35,564 nucleotides of DNA from a virus, in the IMG/VR virus record IMGVR_UViG_3300042868_004356, positions 1 through 35,564 of that record, one strand, 5' to 3'. Positions 6,486 through 14,330 of this stretch are shown here, one piece after another (the first letter of the stretch is position 1; each line of letters opens with the position of its first letter). Under the pieces are notes generated by a model that was not told the DNA's origin, did no database searches, and worked only from the letters and a program-made list of their open reading frames with translations. The position numbers and the translations under genes are program-made.

Positions 6486-7111
6486 TCTGCGGCCTCTGGC
6501 GTGTTGCCCTCTGCCAGCGCACGATGGGTTGTCCAACCATAACGCAAACGGCTGCGTAATTTATCTGGTTTCATTCCAAGCTCCTTTGCCCATTGGGTCA
6601 CAGTTTGGGTTTTGCCGTTGTATTCCAAAAACACATTGGCTCGCGTATTGTTGGCTTGCTGCTCACGGGTTGCCCAGCGGCAGTTGGCTTTCTCGTAGTT
6701 GCCGTTGACATCAATGCGGTCAAGGCTCATGCTGCTGGGCGCTTCACCCATGTCTGACAAAAAGTTTGCAAAGTCATCCCAACGATTATCGTAAGTGATA
6801 CCCCTGCATGAGTAGTCTTGGTTAATGCGATTGCACCTATTTCGCAGGGCTTGCCAAATTCTGTAGGTTTTAGTTTTGGTCATGCCGTGCGTCTGATTGG
6901 CAACCGCAATCCTCTTGCCATGTTCACAGCCACAAGACTTAACTTTACCTTGCACTATATCGGTTGACGGGATGTTCTTTTGTGTACCGCAATCACATAG
7001 GCACAGCCACCAAGCACCATTGGTTGAGCGTTGCTTTTCACCCAACTGCAAAACAGTCAAGCTACCAAAGCGAAAGCCTTGAAGATTATTAAGCGGCTTG
7101 CCCATTGTCAT
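6482..7111 (-). CDS. HNH endonuclease (free-standing, homing-type)
   Basis: The 209-aa protein has an N-terminal Cys cluster (LCLCDCG near 36-42 and SCGC near 59-62) likely to bind zinc. The HNH core at about 128-150 reads SLDRIDVNGNYEKANCRW, typical of phage homing-type HNH enzymes. A C-terminal NUMOD-like DNA-recognition helix region follows (TQWAKELGMKPDKLRSRL). Such genes cut related phage DNA and spread by homing. It lies between a tail protein and membrane genes and overlaps the 58-aa gene by 23 bases; an alternative ATG at 7105 reduces this. It has no evident virion role. Confidence 0.88.
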   Translation of the reverse strand: MTMGKPLNNLQGFRFGSLTVLQLGEKQRSTNGAWWLCLCDCGTQKNIPSTDIVQGKVKSCGCEHGKRIAVANQTHGMTKTKTYRIWQALRNRCNRINQDYSCRGITYDNRWDDFANFLSDMGEAPSSMSLDRIDVNGNYEKANCRWATREQQANNTRANVFLEYNGKTQTVTQWAKELGMKPDKLRSRLRYGWTTHRALAEGNTPEAAE

Positions 7112-7265
7112 CTGCTGGTAGTGGCTGACCGCCTTCTTCCAAGAATTTTAAATATTGCTGGTAGTCGGTGTTGTCGGGGTCGAAGGGGATGCAAGCACCG
7201 TCTGTTGTGCGGGTAATTGCAGTTGGGTTAATAACGCCGTTTGAATTTTTACATTGTTTGTACAT
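7089..7265 (-). CDS. Small tail-associated protein (58 aa)
   Basis: The ATG at 7265 directly abuts the stop of the receptor-binding-like gene. The 58-residue product has AITRTTDGACIPFDPDNTDY followed by QQYLKFLEEGG and PLPAD. This signature is common in short phage proteins found beside or fused to tail-fibre genes, where it may act in fibre assembly. It was recognised by pattern only. The C-terminal 23 bases overlap the HNH gene, consistent with that gene being a later arrival. Confidence 0.75.
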   Translation of the reverse strand: MYKQCKNSNGVINPTAITRTTDGACIPFDPDNTDYQQYLKFLEEGGQPLPADDNGQAA

Positions 7266-8354
7266 TTATAACTCCGCAGTAAAGGTTAATTTCCCGCCAG
7301 TTGTTAGCAGTGCTAATGGCCTTCCCGCTGTAAAACCAGAAAAATTTATGGTATACACATTAAACGCTTCTGGAGTAATCCCATTGGTTGTTGTTGTTAT
7401 ATTTGCGCTTGATTGGGTTCTTGTAGCAACCCCAATTTCATCAACCGATAATGCAGCAGACACCGCGCATGTTGGAGATGCTCTCATCTGTACTGGAAAT
7501 GCTTGCCCCCAGTTAGCGGCAGTTGTACTGTATGTAACACCTAAAGCACCGCCCGTAATTTGCTGGTAATACCGCTGACACAAATTAAACTCCGTCCCAT
7601 AAGGCCGATAGTCAAACGATGTGGCTGTGCTGCCTTTTTCAAGCTGTACGCCTGTGATGTAGAAGGTTGCTCCGGTGGTTGCACTTAATTGAACATCCCC
7701 TGTTACGCCCCGTTTATCTCCAGAAGCCCATGCTCCAGCAGTTCCAAGCAAATCAGACCCCATACCAATGTCAAACGTCAAACAGATTCCCCGACTATTA
7801 TTAGTTAACCAAGTTCCTGAAGTGTCGCCGGGAATTGTTATGGTCTCATACTCCCAAGTGTTGGCGGCTGAGATTGTGTATGTAAAGGGGTAGCTGCGAT
7901 CTTGTGCACTATTTTGTAACGCAGCGCCGAATTGCCCAGTTAATGAACTACGCACCCAAAATGACAGTGTTACTGAAGCAGCGTTTGCTGTACCCCATTT
8001 TAAATCGGAAACATTAAAACCCTCAATAAATTGAGCAAACTGAGACCTAGTTGCCGCTGACGGGGCCGCGCCAGTTGTGGTTGTGATTAATACCGAATTG
8101 GCAAACCCAGCGGTTGACGGAACAGTTGTACTCTGCTGAACAGAAAACACCATTGAGCCGTTTTCAAATATCGACCATCTATCTACTGTATAAATTTCTG
8201 CCCCTGCTGTACTTACACTCGCCCCAGCGTTCCTCTGGTCAATCACCATCGCGCCGTTGATGATGCGGTTCTTGAAGCCGAAGCCCGTGGCAGCGGTGGT
8301 CTGTACGCTGCTGTCTGCAAAGGTGATGCTCTCACCGCTTACTGCTACGGTCAT
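7266..8354 (-). CDS. Tail fibre / receptor-binding protein with carbohydrate-binding-like domain
   Basis: The 362-aa protein begins with a short beta segment (SGESITFADSSVQTTAA) followed by GFKNRIINGAMVIDQRNAGA, a hallmark of a large class of phage tail-fibre proteins. The middle (about 30-235) is a jelly-roll-like carbohydrate-binding-type domain ending ITGVQLEKGSTATSFDYRPY. The C-terminal part, about 120 residues, is beta-rich and may be the receptor tip. It is coupled to the 53-aa gene by an ATGA overlap. It likely contacts host surface glycans; the ligand cannot be read from sequence. Confidence 0.8.
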   Translation of the reverse strand: MTVAVSGESITFADSSVQTTAATGFGFKNRIINGAMVIDQRNAGASVSTAGAEIYTVDRWSIFENGSMVFSVQQSTTVPSTAGFANSVLITTTTGAAPSAATRSQFAQFIEGFNVSDLKWGTANAASVTLSFWVRSSLTGQFGAALQNSAQDRSYPFTYTISAANTWEYETITIPGDTSGTWLTNNSRGICLTFDIGMGSDLLGTAGAWASGDKRGVTGDVQLSATTGATFYITGVQLEKGSTATSFDYRPYGTEFNLCQRYYQQITGGALGVTYSTTAANWGQAFPVQMRASPTCAVSAALSVDEIGVATRTQSSANITTTTNGITPEAFNVYTINFSGFTAGRPLALLTTGGKLTFTAEL

Positions 8355-8512
8355 GCTAGTTGCTCCTCAGTGGGTCGTGCCAGCGTTGGGTGCTCCCACT
8401 TGGCTATGTATGCACCCTTGCCGTCAGAGTCGTTCTGCAAGCGGATGGTGGTCAGGAAGTCGCTGTCTGTCAGCGCGGGGTACAGCGCCATGATCTTGTC
8501 GTAGAGTGTCAT
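8351..8512 (-). CDS. XkdW-like small tail protein (53 aa)
   Basis: A 53-codon frame from the ATG at 8512 to TGA at 8351 has ATGA overlaps at both ends. The product opens MTLYDKIMALYPALTDSDF and contains IRLQNDSDGKGAYIAKWEHP, ending RPTEEQLA. The pattern YPxLTDxDF...LQNDSDG...IAKWEHPxLxRPT is typical of the XkdW-type phage tail family. It is probably a fibre-assembly or linker protein; its molecular role is not established. Confidence 0.8.
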   Translation of the reverse strand: MTLYDKIMALYPALTDSDFLTTIRLQNDSDGKGAYIAKWEHPTLARPTEEQLA

Positions 8513-9075
8513 ACTGCGCTCCTTACCAATGCACCGTTAAAGTAGTTATATGGGCCAGAAGCAGTAATTGTGTTTATTGAACCACCAGAGTTTTGAAAAG
8601 TGTACAACTCTACATAATCGGTTGAACCGTTTAGATAAACAACACCTGAAACATTTGCTTGTGTGAAGCCAGTATTCAAAGCAGCAGAACTACCAGAATA
8701 GAAATTACCACCGTTTTTATAAATTGAAACTGCAACAATACCTAAAGCAGCAGCCAAGGCTACATGCCCATTAATTTGATAGTAGCCAGCTACTGTTGGT
8801 GTAAATCGGTAATTTGTTGCGTTGTCGTAATTTGAATTAGTGTCAAAAACTTCAAAAGAACAAGCTAATTTTGTAAAAGTGTTGTTAGCGATAGCTTGAT
8901 TGGAATTATAAGCACTAAACGCTGGCCCATTGACAGGCACACCAGCCGTGGCAGTGGACAGCATAGTGCCAGTAGCATCAGGCAAAGTGATTGTGCGATC
9001 TGAGTTTGTGACAGGGGCAACCAAAGACACTGTACCCGTGCCAGAGGCTGAGGCCGTTACTGCAATGCTGCTCAT
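8509..9075 (-). CDS. Tail fibre protein with C1q/TNF-like beta domain
   Basis: The 188-aa protein begins with a repeat-type fibre stalk (TVSLVAPVTNSDRTITLPDATGTML is the kind of segment seen in such fibres). At about residues 50-185 a C1q-like jelly roll follows, with PAFSAYNSNQ, then FEVFDTNSNYDN and RFTPTVAGYYQINGHV. Such trimeric domains commonly form fibre tips. It overlaps the 85-aa and XkdW-like genes by ATGA. It is one of four fibre-type genes clustered between portal and scaffold. Confidence 0.78.
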   Translation of the reverse strand: MSSIAVTASASGTGTVSLVAPVTNSDRTITLPDATGTMLSTATAGVPVNGPAFSAYNSNQAIANNTFTKLACSFEVFDTNSNYDNATNYRFTPTVAGYYQINGHVALAAALGIVAVSIYKNGGNFYSGSSAALNTGFTQANVSGVVYLNGSTDYVELYTFQNSGGSINTITASGPYNYFNGALVRSAV

Positions 9076-9329
9076 TTTGGGAACTCCTGTTTAACTGCGG
9101 TGATTGCGGCCTTCCAGGCGTCCATGCCGCCGTGGTAGAGCAGATCAAGCTGGTCTTGGATTGATGGGTAGGCAGCGGCGCGTTTGTACTTGTACGCATT
9201 GGGGTCTACCCAAGCTGCAACAGCCGCTTCATCAATGATGACTTGATTGCCTTGTGCATCTCTTGCACCATCAGCGTCATCAATCGTCACAGCGCTTGGA
9301 TAGAGCGCGTAAATTGCTTTGTGGTTCAT
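9072..9329 (-). CDS. Conserved tail-cassette protein (85 aa)
   Basis: The product reads MNHKAIYALYPSAVTIDD at its start and AAYPSIQDQLDLLYHGGMDA towards its end. The latter motif is widespread in small phage proteins next to tail-fibre genes, including those of marine and freshwater phages. It often occurs near XkdW-like proteins, as here. Function is not known; a fibre chaperone or adaptor role is plausible. ATGA overlaps join it to both neighbours. Confidence 0.75.
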   Translation of the reverse strand: MNHKAIYALYPSAVTIDDADGARDAQGNQVIIDEAAVAAWVDPNAYKYKRAAAYPSIQDQLDLLYHGGMDAWKAAITAVKQEFPK

Positions 9330-9859
9330 GCTGCAATCTCCATGACTGTGATTGACGATACTGTTCTTGGAAACGCACTAACATCTGTATCGGTAGCTGT
9401 TCGGTTCACATAAACAGTATCCGCAGAGCCTACCCTTACTTGTACTTTATAAGTTGTTGCGGATGTTGTTGCTGGGCTATCTAAAAAAGTTACAGAAACA
9501 GTTTCAATGTTGTCTGCGCTTGCTGTTCTCATTCCAGCAAAACTTGGGCTTCTGTTAGAGGCAGCAGCGCCAGCAGAAATTACAGTGGAATCCCGCAACA
9601 ATCTAGCTGCGTTGATGTCATTGCCACTTGACCCCCAGTTAAGGTTTGAGATTACTAGAATTTTTGATGTGGCTGAGGTTGGCGTTATTGAAACACTTAA
9701 ACCAGTAACATCGCCAAAAGTTGTAGATGACATTGAAAATGTATCTGTCTTGGTTGTGCTTACAACTTGCAACACAGTACCCGCTGGAAGATCAGAAGTC
9801 GTTACCGCACCAGCCTGTACAGCCGATACACCCGTTGTTCCGTCAATAGTGACTGCCAT
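9326..9859 (-). CDS. Tail fibre-like beta protein (177 aa)
   Basis: The N-terminus MAVTIDGTTGVSAVQAGAV with SDLPAGTVLQVV is a standard tail-fibre opening that forms the stem before a receptor domain. The remainder alternates short beta strands and Ser/Thr-rich loops and ends ISSITVMEIAA-like (SSITVMEIAA). It has no catalytic motif. The gene follows the collagen-like fibre by ten bases and is coupled to the 85-aa gene. It likely makes a short fibre or an alternative tip. Confidence 0.75.
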   Translation of the reverse strand: MAVTIDGTTGVSAVQAGAVTTSDLPAGTVLQVVSTTKTDTFSMSSTTFGDVTGLSVSITPTSATSKILVISNLNWGSSGNDINAARLLRDSTVISAGAAASNRSPSFAGMRTASADNIETVSVTFLDSPATTSATTYKVQVRVGSADTVYVNRTATDTDVSAFPRTVSSITVMEIAA

Positions 9860-9868
9860 ATATTTCCT

Positions 9869-11614
9869 CTAGACTACGACCCAGCGTGAACCGCTGGAGA
9901 CTGTTACGACAATGCTTGCGCTAATTGTTACAGGGCCAGCGCTCATGGCGTTGTCGCCTGTAGCAATGGTGTAGTTCTCTGCAATCGTGGCGCTGTTAAC
10001 CACAATGCCGTTTGAAGCCCGTGGTGCTTTGACGCTCAACTCACCAGTAGAAGGCTTGTATAAATACTGGGCATTGCTTGTAAAGATTGTTGTCGGCACA
10101 CCGCTTGTTGCAGATGCAAACAAGGGAAAGAGATTGCTTGCCGTGGTGGTGTCGTTGCTAATTGTTGCACCAGCAGTCCCGTTGGCGGCAGCAGTGATCA
10201 GACCCTTGGCATTGACCGTAATGTTTGCCGCAGTGAACGAGCCGACGTTGGAATTGACAGTAGCCAGTGTGCCAGCAGCAGTAACATTGGTTGATCCGTC
10301 AAATGACGGGCTGGTGTAGGCCAAGTCACCCGTAACTGCAATCGTGCGGCCAGTGGTAAGGGTAGCTGCGCTGCCGGTGGTGCTTTGATTAAGCGTAGGA
10401 ATGTCAGCCGCAACAACAGCGCGGAATGTCGGTACACCCGCAGTGCCGTTAGGTGCAGCCAGCACAAAGTTGGCCGTCTTGCTGGCGTAAGGGTTGAGCG
10501 TGTCACCGTAACCCGATGCCAAGCTGATAGCAGGGGTCGTACCTCCGCTTGAGGCAACAGGTGATGTTCCAGTAACCGAGGTAACAGTGCCGACAAACTG
10601 GTCAGCAGATGAAATTGTAAAGTTAGGGTAAGTACCAGTGATGGTGGTTGTGCCGCCTTGGGTCAAGGCCACCGTTTGATCTGGCGCTGTGTTAGTAATA
10701 GTCAACGTGCCAGAAGTTGTAATCGGGCTGCCTGAAACACTGATGCCCGTGCCGCCAGTAGCTGCCACGCTTGTGACGGTTCCAGACCCACCGCTTGCGT
10801 TAATTGTCTGATTAGGCCAACTGCCTGTTATCGAGGTGATGTTTGTACCAGCGACTAAACTGGGCGTTGCTGTACCTGTACCACCGCTTGCAACCGCAAG
10901 AGTCCCGCCCAAGGTAATCGTGCCGGTTGTGGTGATTGGCCCACCACTTGTGGTCAAACCTGTGGAGCCACCCGATACAGCGACACTTGTCACTGTTCCT
11001 GTTCCAGCACTCACGTTGACCGTGACATCATCACCAGAATTGGTAGCGGTAACAGTCGCGCCAACAAAGTTGATGTTCTTCACACCCGTGGAGATCGAGC
11101 TGCCCTCGTCACTAATGCCCACCGCCCCGTTGGTAGACATGGTGCTGATAACTTGTATCTTTTGAGCCAATTCTTGCGAGACAACCTCACCAACATTCAA
11201 TTCGCGTCCGTCTGACAAGGTAATGATCAAGCTGCCGTCAAAGTCAATATTTGCATTGACAACCGACACCCCGTCTTCACCATCAATACCGTTGCTGCCG
11301 TTCAGCCCGTCAATACCGCGAGCACCTGGCAACCCATCACGACCTGGCCTTCCGTCCTTACCTTTTTGCCCATCTACACCGTCTTGCCCATCACGACCAT
11401 CTTTGATATTGGCAACCCGCTTCTCAATTGCTTTGCCGGTTTCGTCGTACCGCGCCCGAATGTCGGACTCCATCTTCTTTAGAGCTTGCAGCACCAAATT
11501 AACATTGACCGCAATCTTTTGCTTTTGGACTTCCTTGCTTTCAGCAATTGACTTGTGGATCGACTCAAGCGCCGCTAGCTTGTCGTCGTCAGACATTGAA
11601 TCAAGATCAATCAT
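9869..11614 (-). CDS. Collagen-like tail fibre protein
   Basis: The 581-aa protein has an N-terminal helical region (about 1-70) likely to form a trimeric coiled coil. A Gly-X-Y stretch at about 72-114 follows, with GRDGQDGVDGQKG and GLPGARGIDG. A long run of repeated beta-structured units then extends to the C-terminus, with recurring GTVTSVAVSGG-type motifs. The layout fits a long trimeric fibre. The ATG overlaps the portal stop as ATGA, so it is expressed with the head genes. The end near ASIVVTVSSGSRWVV is typical of tail-fibre subunits. The target receptor is unknown. Confidence 0.82.
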   Translation of the reverse strand: MIDLDSMSDDDKLAALESIHKSIAESKEVQKQKIAVNVNLVLQALKKMESDIRARYDETGKAIEKRVANIKDGRDGQDGVDGQKGKDGRPGRDGLPGARGIDGLNGSNGIDGEDGVSVVNANIDFDGSLIITLSDGRELNVGEVVSQELAQKIQVISTMSTNGAVGISDEGSSISTGVKNINFVGATVTATNSGDDVTVNVSAGTGTVTSVAVSGGSTGLTTSGGPITTTGTITLGGTLAVASGGTGTATPSLVAGTNITSITGSWPNQTINASGGSGTVTSVAATGGTGISVSGSPITTSGTLTITNTAPDQTVALTQGGTTTITGTYPNFTISSADQFVGTVTSVTGTSPVASSGGTTPAISLASGYGDTLNPYASKTANFVLAAPNGTAGVPTFRAVVAADIPTLNQSTTGSAATLTTGRTIAVTGDLAYTSPSFDGSTNVTAAGTLATVNSNVGSFTAANITVNAKGLITAAANGTAGATISNDTTTASNLFPLFASATSGVPTTIFTSNAQYLYKPSTGELSVKAPRASNGIVVNSATIAENYTIATGDNAMSAGPVTISASIVVTVSSGSRWVVV

Positions 11615-13629
11615 TTCAATGCTCCCGACAGTTGGTCAAGGAACTCGTTCTCTACTGAGCGCAAATTCTCTTGTTTGTTTGCCATTTGCAACTCAACAAT
11701 CTTGGACTTGTTCTTGATGTCAGCTTCTTTAAGCATCAACTCCGCAATCTTGACCCGTTTGTCAAACTCTTTGCCTTCGTTATCATCTGGCAGATTCTTT
11801 GTCAGCGCGGCCATAGTTTTAGCTTGTGATTCTTGCGGCATAAGCTGGGTTTCGGTCATCAGCTTCTGTGCCTCTGCCCGATTCTGCTCGGCTTGCGTAG
11901 TCTGTACTGCAATCTGAGCCTGTGCTGCTTGCAATGCCAGTTGTTGCTGGGCTTGTTCCAGTTGCTGCGCCTCTGGGTTGGGCTGGCTCATCTGATCCAA
12001 GGCCGCAATCATTTCATACCTGTTAGACAGGCTGGAATTGGCAAAAATGCCCTTCAAGATAATCGGCAGCACTGGCGTATTCGGGCCAAGAGTTTGCAAC
12101 AGACCAACAAACTGCTGCTGCTCGTACTCTCTAGCAATGATGCCCAGCGTGGCCGTCGGTATAAACTTCATGTCCACCGATGGATAACGCTCTGGGTCAA
12201 ACTGCATGTATCTGAACGCCGCCTTTTGAATGAACGGGATCAAGAAATCTTCTTGGAAGTTCACCAGTGTGCGTTTGTACTTCTTGATGATCGTAGCCAC
12301 TGCCATTGACATGCCAGCGCCGTCCCGATTGCCTTGGCTAACCATGCCTTGACCATCCATCGTGCCAGTGGCTTGGAGCAACATGCGCTCAAACTCTTTG
12401 GCCGTGTTTAGATTGTTGAGACTTGTCTCGCCAAACTTGAACGGGTAGAGAATCTCAGCAGGGTTGCCGTTGACCAAGAACGCTTTGCCAGGTTTCACCT
12501 CAAACTTAGCGCCCCTTGGAAGTCGGGAAGCATCCAAACCGATCATTGGGCTGGTGGTCAGCGCCAGTGAGTCCAGATGGCTACGCACTTGAGCGTCAAT
12601 AGCCTTCTGCATGTTGTAGGACTTCTCCACAGTCCCTCGACCTAAGAGCCGATTCGGGACAGTATCGTCCTGATAAGACAGAACTGGCCTGTCCTTCATC
12701 ATGTACGGGTTTTCTTCTGCTTTTAACAGCAAACCCTCGTTGGCAATCACCACAATGGCTTCCACCATGTTAGAGTAATCATCAGCAACCGAGTCTTCTG
12801 GGAATAGTTCTTCTATTTCCTCGTCCTTCTCGGTCAGGTACTCCCTTGGCACAAGGCCGTAGTACGTCAGCAGCCGCACCTTTCCGTCTCTGTACTGGCT
12901 AACTTCTTGGGTTGGCTCAAGATCAGTGTCCTCGTCACCAGTGGTGATGTTTACCTTGCGGTAGATGCCCTTTTCGATGCCTTCGACTACTTTGTGTATG
13001 CTGACAAACTTCTCAATCGCTACGCCCATGCAGTCATCAATAGATGTTCCATTGGGGTCGAACAAGAAATTCTTAGGGTTAACCGGCGTAATCTTGACCG
13101 CAATGCGGCTTTTCTCCACAACACCAATAGCAGCTTGACCCATCTGGCCTGGTATCGGCTGGGTGGCTGGCTCAAAGATTTTTTCAGTCTTTACCACGAT
13201 CTCGCCAATGCCAGTGCCATAGATTTCAGCCATCAACTCGATCTGGTCGATAGCTTTTCTAATCTTGTCTTGCTTAAAGTCTTCCATCAACTGGGCTTTA
13301 AGCGCCTCGACATCTAACGGATTGCCGTTGACATCTTTAAGATCGTCTTCAATGTCAAAGAACTCGCCTTGACCAAAGATGGCTTCCATGATCTCAGCGT
13401 GGCGTGTCTCTACTGCTTGCTGAGTAGCAGGGGTCACGATGCGTGATCGCTCAGACTCTCGTGTCTTATCCTCAGCAGCCCATTCACCACGGAAGATGCG
13501 CTCGTATTCTAGATAGTCGGGTAGAAAGTTCGTGTCGCGCCAGTCGCGCCAGCGGTCACAGTGGTCAATGACAAAGGAGGTTAGCTCTTTGTCGTTTTCT
13601 GTTGGTTCGTCGAACTCATTTTGATCCAT
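11611..13629 (-). CDS. Portal protein (P22 gp1-type)
   Basis: The 672-aa protein forms the dodecameric ring at the head vertex through which DNA is packaged and ejected. Length is near the P22 class (about 725 aa). An N-terminal acidic region contains FRGEWAAEDKTR, SRIVTPATQQAVETRHAEI and EIYGTGIGEIVVK, matching portals of podoviruses with a P22-like gene set. The central stem region includes RLLGRGTVEKSYNMQKAID, and a Gln-rich coiled-coil barrel-type tail lies at about 555-625. It lies downstream of the terminase and a Gln-rich gene and is coupled to the fibre gene. Confidence 0.88.
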   Translation of the reverse strand: MDQNEFDEPTENDKELTSFVIDHCDRWRDWRDTNFLPDYLEYERIFRGEWAAEDKTRESERSRIVTPATQQAVETRHAEIMEAIFGQGEFFDIEDDLKDVNGNPLDVEALKAQLMEDFKQDKIRKAIDQIELMAEIYGTGIGEIVVKTEKIFEPATQPIPGQMGQAAIGVVEKSRIAVKITPVNPKNFLFDPNGTSIDDCMGVAIEKFVSIHKVVEGIEKGIYRKVNITTGDEDTDLEPTQEVSQYRDGKVRLLTYYGLVPREYLTEKDEEIEELFPEDSVADDYSNMVEAIVVIANEGLLLKAEENPYMMKDRPVLSYQDDTVPNRLLGRGTVEKSYNMQKAIDAQVRSHLDSLALTTSPMIGLDASRLPRGAKFEVKPGKAFLVNGNPAEILYPFKFGETSLNNLNTAKEFERMLLQATGTMDGQGMVSQGNRDGAGMSMAVATIIKKYKRTLVNFQEDFLIPFIQKAAFRYMQFDPERYPSVDMKFIPTATLGIIAREYEQQQFVGLLQTLGPNTPVLPIILKGIFANSSLSNRYEMIAALDQMSQPNPEAQQLEQAQQQLALQAAQAQIAVQTTQAEQNRAEAQKLMTETQLMPQESQAKTMAALTKNLPDDNEGKEFDKRVKIAELMLKEADIKNKSKIVELQMANKQENLRSVENEFLDQLSGALK

Positions 13630-13666
13630 AGCGTTACCTCGTTGTGTCGGCTATTGTATTGGCAAT

Positions 13667-14329
13667 TTATAGCGGTCGATAGGCAAGGCTATCAAAAAAT
13701 GCCGGTATTTGTGGGCTCAATTGCTGTTGCTGTTGGAGTTGTTGCGGAGGTGGCATCAAATAGCCTGATCCACGGTATTGATTTATAACGTTTTGTTGCT
13801 GCCCAAATAAACCACCAAAATTTTGAGCACCGCTAAATCCCATTAGCGGGTTATAAAATTGTGGCTGTTGCATCATCAAGTTTTGGAATTGCCCACCAAA
13901 TAGCCCAGCGCCAATTGATTGCGGCGCATATCCCGAATTTTGCTGTTGCGGGGCTACTTGGCTTCCACCAAACAATATGTTTGGCCCGACCTCCGGAATC
14001 TGATCGGCTAGTCCAACTGCAGGGGCAGAGAGTGGTACTTGTTCGGCTAACCCAGCTGCTGGTATCTGCCCAGCCAGTGAGTTTTTGTATTGCATGTAGG
14101 CGGCGTCTTGCGCTCTGCCTATTGAGCCAGAACCCATTTGCCCAAAGTACGGGGAGTTGTAGACATCCATCGTACCCGTCATGTTCGATGGGTTGTTTTG
14201 AAAGGCTTTGTATTCAGGCGACTGGTAGAAGGCGTCTTCTTTAGATACAGACCCACTTAGATTCGGTTTGAAAGGAATTGGCGCAACTCCAATCGCTGCG
14301 GGTTGAATTAAAAACTTACTGAAAGGCAT
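13667..14329 (-). CDS. Gln/Pro/Gly-rich protein of unknown function
   Basis: The 220-aa protein has low complexity: runs of Gln (QQLQQQQQLSPQ near 205-215), repeated PAVGLADQIPE/AAGLAEQVPL units around 95-120, and FGGLFGQQQN-type Phe-Gly segments. There is no transmembrane segment. It begins MPFSKFLIQPAAIG, right after the terminase stop, and ends 38 bases before the portal start. It might be a flexible linker or internal head protein. The repeat units differ by only a few residues, so internal duplication has occurred. I recognised no family. Confidence 0.65.
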   Translation of the reverse strand: MPFSKFLIQPAAIGVAPIPFKPNLSGSVSKEDAFYQSPEYKAFQNNPSNMTGTMDVYNSPYFGQMGSGSIGRAQDAAYMQYKNSLAGQIPAAGLAEQVPLSAPAVGLADQIPEVGPNILFGGSQVAPQQQNSGYAPQSIGAGLFGGQFQNLMMQQPQFYNPLMGFSGAQNFGGLFGQQQNVINQYRGSGYLMPPPQQLQQQQQLSPQIPAFFDSLAYRPL

Positions 14330-14330
14330 A

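Noticed and set aside
10198-10596. Long open frame on the minus strand inside the collagen-like fibre gene
   Set aside because: It lies in another frame of a clearly coding gene, lacks a ribosome site and has Leu/Pro/Arg-rich composition typical of a shadow frame.
9869-11614. Diversity-generating retroelement target
   Set aside because: Repeats in the fibre are structural; no reverse transcriptase or template repeat was found in the window.
11223-11717. Plus-strand 164-aa frame opposite the collagen-like repeat
   Set aside because: Its Ser/Pro-rich composition is simply the antisense of Gly-X-Y codons; no start signals.
13667-14329. Head protease or scaffold role for the Gln-rich protein
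   Set aside because: No catalytic residues or protease motif are visible and the scaffold candidate lies at its usual place before the capsid gene.
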